A DNA stretch of 22,500 bases from Prorocentrum cordatum (GCA_963575745.1 CAUYUJ010020170.1:576513-599012); one strand, 5' to 3'. Numbered from the stretch's first letter, positions 8,585-17,064 are shown. The notes: generated by a model not told the origin, from the sequence alone. Made by a program: numbers and translations.

Positions 8585-8608
8585 CGCAGGACGGAGAGCC
8601 TTGTAAGC

Positions 8609-9519
8609 ATGCGCAGTGGCAATAGTGGGATAACCGAACGCGACATGCTGCATGCGGTATTTCTGATGAATACTGATGGTCAGATGGGCATGCGCGCGGA
8701 TGAGGACACGTTCCTGGTTTTACCCGCTACCTCCACATCACACCCATATACGTATGACGAATATCCTACAGCCTGGATCTTTGAAACGAATCCTATTACG
8801 GAAGAAGAGGCTCGTGGGTATGTGAATATTTTCACATCTTTGTCACGCAATGATTGGGCGTTGGTGCAGAGGCGCCGCAGAGGCCTGCATGGCACGACAG
8901 TGTCTGAAGTTTCTGAACTATTTGGTGAACGCCATGAGTTAGCCTTGGCAGCTAACAGTGGAACCATAATAAATGGCATGTTGACTATTCTTTTGGATAT
9001 TGGCAGTTATATAAAATATTATTAGATTAAAGACGGCACAGACCTTTGAGCAGGTATCACGCTCCCACGGACACGCCATTAAAAGGCTGAGCCTCACGGA
9101 GATGCTTTACGTGTCAGGAGCGGGACATGGCGCCGCGATATGTGATAGATCCTTGCGCTGCAAGGTTGCATGCAAAGAGAGGGAAGACCCTGCGGGGCAA
9201 CCTGCTGCGCCGAGACTCGACACGCACTCCGCAAATGTAGCCGGGGGTCCTGGGGGGAAATTACTCGCCATCCTGGGTCGGAGGAGCATGTCCAACATGA
9301 GGGCCCTCCTGATCCCTGAGCAGGGGCACGAATATGATCATCCCTGGCGTGGAGATGTATAAGGTTCTATTCGGAAAAGGTGCCAGAGTACTCGACCTGA
9401 TGAAGACGCCTTCCGGACATCTGGCACTCAAGGCCGACGAATGCGAGATGGCTACTGAGGATCAAGGGTCGATGTCGCTTACTATCGCGGCCAATCCTCA
9501 GTGCGAAGAAGCTCCATGA
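8609..9519 (+). pseudogene. Retropepsin-like aspartic protease region, broken
   Basis: The frame from 8609 ends at a TAG at 9023, just after Leu-Leu-Asp-Ile-Gly-Ser (Asp-Ile-Gly at 8996-9004). This fits the catalytic Asp-Thr/Ser-Gly box of retroviral-type proteases. The fold seems to continue after the stop, first in the frame of 9027-9362 and then in the frame of 9334-9519. A Gly-Ala-Gly-His segment (about 9113-9127) fits the flap. An Ile-Leu-Gly (about 9270) fits the second hydrophobic-Gly motif. The run Lys-x-Pro-Ser-Gly-His-Leu (about 9402-9424) is of the kind seen after the protease in algal and fungal copia polyproteins. A retropepsin would cut the polyprotein into working parts. An in-frame hairpin insertion lies at 9192. 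The stop, the frameshift near 9356 and Ile for Thr/Ser suggest it is inactive. Confidence 0.5.
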
Positions 9520-9568
9520 CTCGTCAAGGAGGTATCCGATCCAGAGCCAATTAAAGGGGGCACCTGCT

Positions 9569-9942
9569 GTGAATGATGCTCACGCATACATGATGTCACA
9601 AGATACGAAGGGCATCAGTTTCTCTGTCAACGACGAGACGTGCACTTTCACGATCCAGTCTTTGGTGAACAACACCTTGAAGACATGGCATCGCAGGGAT
9701 ATGTCCTTTTGGGGCCACCCCTACTTCGGCCGACAAAGACTTCGCCCTCCGCAATTGACAGGCGAAGATATATTAGGCCATCTACGAGGAGGGTACGAAG
9801 TGGACGCCTCACGATGCACAGGCAGGGACACCTGCGGAAGGGGATGATGCCGCTGAGAAGTTTGATATTTTTACTTCGAGCAGCGGCTCTGCAGCGCAGC
9901 ATGGCACAGGCATTTGGACGCCCTCATCGCCAAACGAGTGAC
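9569..9942 (+). pseudogene. Spacer between protease and methyltransferase-like modules
   Basis: The most protein-like readings are one frame for about 9610-9770 and another for about 9780-9942. The second includes an in-frame Ala-Gly-Thr-Pro-Ala hairpin (9822), an acidic stretch and a Ser/Gly/Ala-rich linker before a TGA. A decayed hairpin repeat, with its left arm lost, lies at about 9554-9567. No domain was recognised. Positions 9943-10090 hold Pro/Ala/Arg-rich sequence with no clear frame. Confidence 0.35.
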
Positions 9943-10090
9943 GGGGGCAGGCGCGTGCCACGGCCACTCGCGCTTGCTCAGACAGGCCGAACACTCAGGT
10001 GCATTCTTTTCCCAGGCACCCGCTGTGCGTGCCAGGGGCAGCGGCAAGCCCAGCTGCGCGGCTGCCACGAACAGCAGTTGACCCGGCTGT

Positions 10091-10840
10091 GTGGCCGCTG
10101 CAGAAAAAGAAAGATTGTCGCATCAATATCACTCTCGTTCAATTGTCATTGGAGATATACGGACAGCTCACGCTGAACTCCGAGCCCGTGGATACATGTG
10201 TGACCGTATTACACATGCAGAGGTGATGACCTCCACTGGTACACAGTATTTGGGTGCACTACTCTCGAGCGATTACCAACTGTTGTTGGTGGCAACACCT
10301 GCTGACTGGCATGTGAGGGTGCCTGGCAAGAGGGCAGGGCCACGCTACCAGCGCATCCAAAATATGATGTTCAAGGCTCGGGCTCTACGCATGGCCACTG
10401 TACTTGTGGGGCCACCGGGATGCTTCTGGAAACAAGGTCCCATACGAGATGCTATTGAAGATCTTGGTCCTAAAGTCATGCGTATGCGTTTCTGCCACTT
10501 AGGCCTCAAGTGCGACCACACTAACACGTGGCCCAGCGGATCGTATCTTCCAGTGGCGACTACGTGCGCGCGCACCCCCACCAACCTACGGCGATGCGCA
10601 TGCAATATAGCAGGGGAACCTGCACAACCTACTGAGCATATTCTAGACTGGCATGGACAAGGTGCTCAGAAGGCCGAATGGCGCAACAAGACGCTAGCGA
10701 TCACGACCGCAAGGTTAATTGACCAAATGGACTTACATAAAACACAAAGAAATCACACGAACGCTGTGCATCTTAGCATCCATATTCGAGTTGATAAAGG
10801 AGCTCGAACTTACGTTCAGTCTCCTAAGAGTCGCCCCGAG
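10091..10840 (+). pseudogene. Methyltransferase-like module 1 (tentative)
   Basis: The open frame 10091-11179 looks coding up to about 10840. It contains a hydrophobic strand followed by Gly-Pro-Pro-Gly and an aromatic residue (about 10408-10425). After that comes a block with Cys-x2-Gly-Leu-Lys, Pro-Ser-Gly and a later Arg-Cys-x-Cys and His. The order Cys-Gly-Leu, Pro-Ser/Thr, Cys, His recurs in module 2 at 11850-12000, suggesting related domains. Module 2 has a clearer SAM-binding motif. The hairpin at 10610 reads Ala-Gly-Glu-Pro-Ala between the Cys-x-Cys and the His. It sits between protease and integrase. The assignment is inferred from internal similarity and position, not from a recognised catalytic site. 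Confidence 0.35.
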
Positions 10841-11453
10841 TGGGACCATGTTGTGAGACTGGCGACGATGAACCTGGACGACAACACATCCAGGACATCA
10901 AGATCCAGGACCAGCCGACTGGGTACAACTACAACGCACCATTACCCAATGGTGATACCAACATCCGTACCCGACTGTGCTGGGAGCAGCCGGAACCGAC
11001 TCTATTGGGAGATGGCAGCTCACGCCCGCCCTCAAGGCGATTGGCGATCATCGATGACGATCGTCTCCCTCCCCCTTCGATTGAGCGCGGCCGCGTGCTC
11101 CCCTCTATTCTTGAATTTCCGACACTTAGCTCACCTCAGACAGAAAACAGACAGCGCCACCAACAGGCGCCATAATTAAACAACAAGAAAAGCAGGAAAC
11201 AGACAAAGAAGCTGGCATCAAACCACGAAAGATACCCAAAATAGTCGAAGAAGGCTACGACGACTGTGGAGACGACCTGGAAGGACTCGGGTGTAGTACG
11301 TAGTACACCGACGTACCTCTGGACTCCGACACGGATCGTGGCGATGGAGAGGGGGGCTTCATCGCACTACCTGCGGGGCAACCTGCTGAATCCGATGCAG
11401 ATGTATTCTCCATCATCCCCACCTTGTGGTACGGACGACACAACAAGGTAGAT
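10841..11453 (+). pseudogene. Acidic/proline-rich linker
   Basis: Coding-like sequence runs in the frame ending at 11175, rich in Pro, Asp, Arg and Ser. It then moves to a frame with a long acidic stretch (about 11170-11450) containing a TAG at 11301 and an in-frame Ala-Gly-Gln-Pro-Ala hairpin (11373). That second frame leads straight into the Leu-Glu-Leu-Cys motif of module 2. A 21-bp pyrimidine-rich segment at 11062-11082 nearly repeats the one at the 3' LTR junction. Confidence 0.4.
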
Positions 11454-12235
11454 ATGTTAGAATTGTGTGGAGGCATTGGAGGCATCTCCCAACGTAGCAG
11501 TCAGCCGAGGTCTGTCTTTAGGAAGAAACCTCGACAACCGCACTTTCGTTGATCTTGGCAACAAGGAGGTCCAAGATGCAATGATGCATTATCTGGACGC
11601 TTGTTTCGTCAAGGTTGTCAGACTTCAGCCCAACTGCAGAACAACTGCTTTATCTTCCTATTCCAATGCAACGGTTAACTATGACACCTGGCATGAACAT
11701 CATGAAGACTTGTCACACATCAAGTTCTGCGGGAAGGTGGCTGTACGTCAACATGACATTCGACGATTCTACTTAAGAGAACAAACAGTAGGGACGTGGG
11801 TGGATCAGATGCCACCATGGACTACGTTGGCCAAAAGCAAGGGCACTTGCAAGGCGAACATGGAACAATGCACTACTGGCTTACGTGGTTCCCATGGGGT
11901 ACTGATACGAAAGCCGACCGAGATCATGGCCAACCATCGTCTGTTACTCACCCTGTTTTGAACGAAAACGATGTACTGGCCATCATCAAGACGCGTCGGT
12001 ATGTAATAAGGAACTGTCCATGGCTGCACAATATATTTCAAAGTCGCAGTTACTCTTCGTCGAGGCTGTTCAGATCGCGCGCGATCTCTTCCAAGCAACT
12101 CGTGATCCTTTCCATGGCTACCCGCGCTCGTCCACCGCGTTGGTCACTAACGCAAGGGGATGCGATTTGGATGGCCCGAGTCCCCCCCGACAACCTGATG
12201 GCTCGATTGCGAGACCACCAGCGGGAGGGCTCGGT
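11454..12235 (+). pseudogene. Cytosine methyltransferase-like module 2, frameshifted
   Basis: The first frame opens with Met-Leu-Glu-Leu-Cys-Gly-Gly-Ile-Gly-Gly (11454-11483). This is close to motif I of C5 DNA methyltransferases, the SAM-binding Phe/Leu-x-Gly-x-Gly loop. It stops at 11550 and the domain continues in the frame 11467-11961. There Gln-Pro-Asn-Cys-Arg (11626-11640) sits where motif IV (Pro-Pro-Cys) is expected, and an Arg-Glu-Gln lies where motif VI (Glu-Asn-Val) would be. A second shift at about 11960 leads to Cys-x-Gly-His-His and the frame that runs on to 12418. Methyltransferases carried by retrotransposons are known in several eukaryotes, including dinoflagellates. Here the catalytic motif is altered (Asn-Cys for Pro-Cys) and the frame is broken, so activity is unlikely. 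Confidence 0.45.
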
Positions 12236-12418
12236 TGTCCTGCTTGCGCGGGCAACGTTAACATGCGCTCTCCCTCTCATGATAGAGATCCGAGACACTG
12301 CAGGTGGCACGGTAAGGACGACTACCATTGGGAATGTCCGAGCTGCAAGAAGAGCTACGGGAATAACAAGCCTGAACACGTACTAACACCTGGCAAATGC
12401 AAGTTTGCCAAGCCTTAA
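12236..12418 (+). pseudogene. Cys/His-rich, zinc-ribbon-like module
   Basis: The frame reads Cys-x2-Cys, then His-Cys-x-Trp-His, Trp-x-Cys-x2-Cys, and a final His and Cys before a TAA at 12416-12418. Paired Cys and His spacing suggests zinc binding, but no named family was recognised. The frame stays open after the stop, so it is the same polyprotein as the following linker and the integrase. Confidence 0.4.
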
Positions 12419-12907
12419 AAGTCGCCCGACAATCATGGACAGATACCGCCGGTTCCCGCCGAGCCGGCAGCAGGACTTGCACCGCCGGATCCTGCTGAGG
12501 TAGCAGCACCACCGCCCGAGGCGCCAGCAGCATCACCACTTACGCGACTAAGAGCACCGAGACCCGGCTCGAGAGCCGGGCCCACCGCGGGCGCAAGCAG
12601 TCACGACATTACTGTTGGAAGACATGGTGTTGAGCCTGCTGCAGGGCAACCTGCCTCGAGTGGAGCTGGTAGTTCGGATGGCCATCTCCGACTACCACAA
12701 GTTAGAGTCAGACGTGGTCGACAACAAGGTGGAGAAGCACCCCCGCCACCGCCAGCGGGGAACCCTGCTGCACGACCGCGACTACCAGACTGGTCACGGC
12801 TCGATGTGCAAATCAGTCTGCAAAAGCTACGATGCCTTGACCCTAGCGTGGTAACACGCGAGTTGCGAAAGTTACACCTACGTGGGTTCCATGCGAAGGA
12901 GCCTTAG
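12419..12907 (+). pseudogene. Pro/Ala-rich linker before the integrase
   Basis: The frame of the Cys/His module continues through a Pro-, Ala-, Gly- and Arg-rich stretch with two in-frame hairpins, a perfect one at 12641 (Ala-Gly-Gln-Pro-Ala) and one at 12755 (Ala-Gly-Asn-Pro-Ala). It becomes globular from about 12790 and includes two His residues that could belong to the integrase HHCC finger. A TAG at 12905-12907 interrupts the frame. Confidence 0.5.
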
Positions 12908-13708
12908 ACGAGACTCATCTTAAGCAAAATAGGTCTGGACTGTCTCAGACTCAACCTCATCAAAGGTATCTGCGACACATGCCGAGAATGCAGAGTTTGG
13001 GACAAGCCTGGACACACTGTTATGCCCTCTACTGCATTACCTGGCAAACTCAATGAGGAAGTGGAATGTGATCTGATGTTCCACAAGCAAGAACACAAGA
13101 TATTCCACATTATCGATCGCTGTATACGGTATGCTACTGGGATTGAAAAACCAGACAAGACTATGACCAGTATCCTGGATGCATATCATCAGTGCTGGAA
13201 GCAGTTTGGACCGGTCTGCTCTTATGGAGAGGGTGCCCTCAATAACGACACTGCGAAAGCAGTCATCAAGGCAAATGGCACTGAACGTAGGATACTTGCG
13301 CGTGGACAGCACGCTACAACGATCGAGGCCATAAATGGCATCCTACGCCATTTACTTCACGTCACGGAGGCTGAACTCAATAGGTTAGACATACCTCTTG
13401 TGTTCACCCGACTACTGCACGAAGCCTTGTTCGCCGCCAGCGCGTTCACCTTCTATAGCGAGGTGTTTCCATGCAACGTTTTATTTGGACGGCAACCAGC
13501 AATGCTCCCTGACCTCCTTGTTCTGGACCACGAGCAGCCGACGGAAACATCGGATCATTCTCGTGAAGAGACGATGCGCAGGGTATGTGTTGAAGCTAGC
13601 CAATCACCGGTCAGCACTACTTTGACGAAGGAGATTTGGTCGATTACCATCGCCCTACGACCACGAAGGATGGCTGAGGAGGCTGGAATGGCCCGTTCCC
13701 AGCTGTAA
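12908..13708 (+). pseudogene. Retroelement integrase with HHCC finger and damaged DDE core
   Basis: Cys-Asp-Thr-Cys-Arg-Glu-Cys begins at 12971 and supplies the Cys half of the HHCC zinc finger; the His pair lies before the TAG at 12905. The core shows the first catalytic Asp (13070-13072). A conserved Gly-Glu-Gly-Ala-Leu follows, in which the residue before Gly is Tyr (13223-13225) where the second Asp is expected. The final Glu is at 13325-13327, with 33 residues between, close to the D-x35-E spacing. Integrase joins the DNA copy to the host genome in the nucleus. The Asp-to-Tyr change should abolish catalysis. It lies before the reverse transcriptase, as in Ty1/copia. The last 60 codons, to the TAA at 13706, are less clear. 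Confidence 0.75.
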
Positions 13709-14366
13709 AGAATGATCCCGAAAGGGGTCAGGTCATCATCCGAGTGGGCAATCGAGACGTTCAAGTACAATGCGGCGGTGCAAGGCATTCATTATACATT
13801 GAAGCACTCATAGCCCGAGAAATTGGCTCCGACACCACTGCGCTACGCACAGTTCTAACATTCGTAGCCAGCCTATCAGCGGGGAGGCCTGCCTTGACCT
13901 TTGGCTATGTGCCGACCAAGAAAGGGGCGCTTCAAATGACGACCGCAAGCCGTCTATCTCCTAAGGTACAGCTCTACAGTATCTTATCAGAAACTTCTCT
14001 CGCATTGAGAATGTAGTTTCAGTCAGATTAGCCAATAGTATCCATAAGCTACCTCCGGTTACTTATGCCGGAAGCTGCACGTTGGTTAATTACGACAACG
14101 ACGTGAATCCAGGATTTCATTACTACGAAGCAGAAGGTACTGCTCTGAACATACATGATATAACTTGATCAGCACATTCACGAATTATCCAATCCTTGAA
14201 GTCCACCAAACCTCAAGCAGGTTTTGATCAGGACATGTCAGAATTTGAGGAATTGGCAGATACGCAGACACCGGATGGAACCGCAAAAGAAGCCTCAGAA
14301 GCCGAACCAGCACATGATGACGGATGGCTCTCTACGATTTACGAAGAATCAGGGGCTTTTTTTTGA
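13709..14366 (+). pseudogene. Integrase C-terminal/linker region
   Basis: Two frames carry coding-like sequence. The frame 13744 to about 13925 has a beta-rich start (Val-Ile-Ile-Arg-Val-Gly) like the small barrel after integrase cores, and an in-frame hairpin at 13879. The second frame, about 13935-14366, has a globular part and then an acidic part, with stops at about 13959 and 14166. It ends at a TGA inside the 8-T run at 14357-14364, where the coding frame switches to that of the reverse transcriptase. Confidence 0.4.
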
Positions 14367-15585
14367 GTCGCATGTTATGGAGGTGCGGCGCGCAGAATTA
14401 CAAGAGGAGAGGCAACTGTTGGAGGCAACTCCACCAGAGGACCCATTTACCATACCTACACAGACGGTTCCAGATCAGAGCGCGCTGATCACTGTAGCTG
14501 ATGAACAGAGGGGACACCTGCCGAAGTGGGGACGCACTCGCGACTCCGATACCGAGGAGACGTACTACGCCCCCATGTGCACCATGGTCGAAGACGAAAG
14601 CTACGGACTGGACTCAGACGAACATGGTCGATACGTCGAATTATGCTTTACGACAGAAATGTCGAAGGTAGTCTTGTCCGAGCAACAACACGTGATATTA
14701 TATGCCGACCGAGTGACCGCTATGCGAGTATACGTTACCGCCGCTGCAAAGCGAGCTGCGGTCGTCAAGGAAGACGACCTCCTCACTAAAGCGGACATTC
14801 CGGCGAATCCCGATACTAAAGTATCGAAGGCCTTCTTCACTGAGCTCAAGACATGGTTTGACAACAAATGCTTTAAGATGCAGGAGATAGCCAAAGCGTC
14901 GAACATCATGACTTCGATATACGTGTACAAATGGAAGTTTCTGAAGAACGAGGGGCGAGATGGAACGTACCATCCGACTGCGCTTGGTCTTCCGAGGCTT
15001 CATGGACCTTGAAGTTTTCGACGTGGAAACATTTTCGGGAACAGCAAGACGGCGAAGCCAGAGGTTACTCGCTAGCACGGCAGCGCGCAAGAAGCAGTGG
15101 GTCATTGCTTCCCTCGACATTCCATGGGCTTCCTGAAGGGATGGACCTACCAGGAACTTGCTGAGGTTACTGGTGAAAAGGAACATGTGGTGTGTTTTAC
15201 TTTGCCGCCTGGATCGGCCACCGTGCTCCGTGCTCTTCCAGGATTCGAGCACTACGACGAGTCAAAGCACTGCCTGCAGCGCTTAAGACCGGGCACAGGC
15301 ACTAAAGACGCCCCACGGGCTTTCTCACTTAAGCTCAGAAGAACCACCAGAGGATTTGGCCTCCGGCCCACGTCCTACGACGAGGAGTTAGAGACGAGCA
15401 ACAACTTGCTCACGGCCAAACATGTTGATGACATTAATATGGCCGGCATTGAGGACACCATTGACAATTCTGTCAAATGCGTTGAAGATACACTTGGTAA
15501 GTGTAAACTCAACAAGCACACGTATACCAAATGTGCCGTGAGATACCAAAGACGAGGATCGCAATGCCACTTTGTATCAAGATGA
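14367..15585 (+). pseudogene. Copia-type reverse transcriptase, three frame pieces
   Basis: The domain is spread over three frames. Piece one (open 14224-15012) has an acidic N-terminal extension and the start of the fingers up to about 14945. Piece two is a short frame (14960-15136) with the fingers and a Ser-Leu-Asp-Ile box (first catalytic Asp at 15116-15118). It ends where an Ala-Phe-Leu is expected, apparently through a 1-base loss near 15130. Piece three (15097-15585) holds Val-Cys-Phe-x-Leu-Pro-Pro-Gly, Gly-Thr-x-Asp-Ala-Pro-Arg-Ala-Phe, and His-Val-Asp-Asp (15421-15432) in place of the usual Tyr-Val-Asp-Asp. Reverse transcriptase copies the element RNA into DNA. Catalytic Asps are present but the breaks make this copy non-functional as read. 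Confidence 0.8.
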
Positions 15586-16484
15586 ATATATCAAGCAGCT
15601 CCGTCTTATACAACACCCCGAACTAACCGGTGCCGACGTTGACGCTCAAGCAACCAAGATGGTGACAGACATGTTCGTCAGCCTCAGGGGTGCGCTGGCA
15701 TACACGCTAATCGCCCAAGTGTGCTTAATGGCGTATGTTGTATCTCTACCTCGTGTCCAAGGACCGACCAATATTCAAGTGCGACGGCTGAACGCGATCA
15801 CCAGAAAGCCACAGGCCTGCCCGAAGAAGATCGTCTACCAGGCGATGACCCCCACGGGCGAGGTCGACTTACATAGCGACTCAGGATATCGACGCCTGAG
15901 TGGAGACGCCGATGACGACGTCAACGGCAATGGTATTCGCGGGGCAAACCTGCTACGACGTGGAAGCGCGTTATCTGGTAAGCCTGTCGTTCACTTGATT
16001 GGCGTACTTCAAGTCTCACCGCTTGCAGGTCCGCCCGAGTTATTCAGCGGAGACACTAGCGGCAGCCCATAATTCGGAGGACTGTTATCCCACGATTGTG
16101 ACTCTGCCTGAGCTCCACGCGGGGCCGCTCACACCCACTCAGTTGAACGATATTATTGAGTTGGGTGGCCTGAGCATCAAGGTCACTCTGACCATTGATG
16201 CTGACTCCGTTTTTAAGTCCTTGTCAAGCAAAGACTTCAAGAAGCCGACTGAGTGAACCCTTTTAGGACACATCACTTGGATACGACAGATGATGGAGCG
16301 TGGAATCGTGCCCAGCACTCAGTGGCGTGATACCCGCGATATGAATGCGGATGGCCACGCCAAGGGGAGCATCGACAGAGAAATACTCCTACAAGTTATG
16401 GGAGGTATACAGACCTTCAAACATGACCTGAAGAGACATGCTCCATGTTGGGCCGGCCATGCATCAAGTTTTGACGCCGCCTGA
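15540..16484 (+). pseudogene. RT connection and copia RNase H
   Basis: The frame of 15540-16072 carries the connection and the start of RNase H (His-Ser-Asp-Ser-Gly, Asp at 15878). From about 15999 the domain continues in another frame, with Ser-Ala-Glu-Thr-Leu-Ala-Ala (Glu at 16050), Asp-Ala-Asp-Ser-Val (16197) and Thr-Arg-Asp-Met-x-Ala-Asp-Gly-His near 16330-16362. These are the four acidic positions of RNase H, which removes RNA from RNA-DNA hybrids. A TGA at 16254-16256 interrupts the second frame; it could come from CGA by a C-to-T change at a CpG. A hairpin with a 5-nt loop lies at 15949-15963 inside the domain. The polyprotein ends at a TGA at 16482-16484. Confidence 0.75.
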
Positions 16485-16628
16485 TGAGCAAGTCATATAC
16501 ATGCGAGACAACTTGCTAGCGGGTCCACCTTCCTTTGGGGCCGCTTCCTTTTCTGTCCTTGTGTAGGTTTGGTGCTATGCCTGCTGTATAGGGGCGACGG
16601 GCTCACGCTTCGTCTCCCTCCCCCCCCG
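16485..16628 (+). other. 3' untranslated region before the LTR
   Basis: This region is non-coding. A plus-strand polypurine tract, expected just before a 3' LTR, is not visible. The last 18 bases are pyrimidine-rich, with a run of C, which is the opposite strand bias. Confidence 0.5.
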
Positions 16629-16886
16629 ATTCTAAAGCGAGCTGAGGGACGTAAGGAGTGGAAGCGAGCGTGCGCCCGCGGCCGCGTCGGCTCAAGCGGC
16701 CGGCCGCCCAAATTTGACTGCGCCTCGCTGCGAGGCACACAATCGCTATCGAGACCAAAAGGATATTCCTATTGCTTGAAATGGCATCTCTTCTCATACT
16801 GGGACTATCGCTATTACGGTGCAGCAGGGAGCTTGGCTTCGCCTGAGGCGAAGCTGTTGGCTGGGCCTTCCGGGCCCCTTCCAACT
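16629..16886 (+). repeat. 3' LTR
   Basis: Direct repeat of 1164-1425, about 91-92% identical by eye. The differences are mostly transitions, plus a 3-base gap. It keeps the 8-bp hairpin (16836-16854) and the spliced-leader-like segment (16676-16696). The end reads CCAACT where the 5' copy reads TAGACT, so the terminal inverted repeat has decayed here. Confidence 0.75.
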
Positions 16887-17064
16887 CCTAATCATCAGCG
16901 TCCGGGTGGTCGTTCCCGGCCCAGGGGGCCTTCAAAATACGCTCAGGATAAACGGGCGCCCTCCAGGAGGGGGTCGAACAGTCTGGTCGGGGGTAACCCA
17001 CCTCTGCCCCTATCCCACCTTACGTGTCCCCAATTGGGGCCCGCGTTTCAACGTGATCACGCTG

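Larger units (their letters stand above)
2495..15963 (+). repeat. Dispersed 14-nt hairpin family, GCRGG-GNRA-CCYGC
   Basis: Copies start at 2495, 2666, 3384, 3453, 3575, 3962, 4516, 5090, 5501, 5525, 5549, 6836, 7156, 7787, 7814, 8318, 8375, 8432, 9192, 9822, 10610, 11373, 12641, 12755, 13879 and 15949. All are on the + strand and 14 nt long; the last has a 5-base loop. Arms GCRGG and CCYGC form a 5-bp stem. The loop is GCAA in ten copies and GGAA, GAAA, GAGA, GCGA, GGCA or GACA in most others. The middle pair is A-T in 7, G-C in 4, G.T in 13 and G-G in 2; A-C never occurs. In 23 copies the locally open frame reads Ala-Gly-x-Pro-Ala or a close variant. Decayed copies lie near 6982, 9554 and 14508. 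In the flanks only a triloop look-alike at 793-805 was seen. Confidence 0.8.
1164..16886 (+). mobile_element. Giant degenerate Ty1/copia-like LTR retrotransposon
   Basis: Two direct repeats of about 260 bp bound a 15.2-kb interior. The interior carries, on one strand, a Gag-like region, a CCHC knuckle, a retropepsin-like protease, a DDE integrase, reverse transcriptase and RNase H. Integrase lies before reverse transcriptase, which is the Ty1/copia order; gypsy elements have it after. Typical copia elements are about 5 kb. The extra length here is in unrecognised modules, a GRF-like and a RING-like finger, and two methyltransferase-like modules. At least ten frame changes and several in-frame stops (for example 4486, 7595, 8582, 9023, 12416, 12905, 16254) show that it is broken, unless there is heavy recoding or assembly error. 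The left and right flanks read CCTAT and CCTAA, a possible 4-of-5 target duplication. Confidence 0.85.

Noticed and set aside
9640-10176. 178-codon frame on + strand
   Set aside because: Only its first part (to about 9770) looks coding. The rest reads the in-frame hairpin at 9822 out of phase and is Arg/Leu-rich.
10288-10299. GGTG-GCAA-CACC hairpin
   Set aside because: It has a GNRA loop but a different 4-bp stem. It may be a decayed or unrelated hairpin and was not counted.
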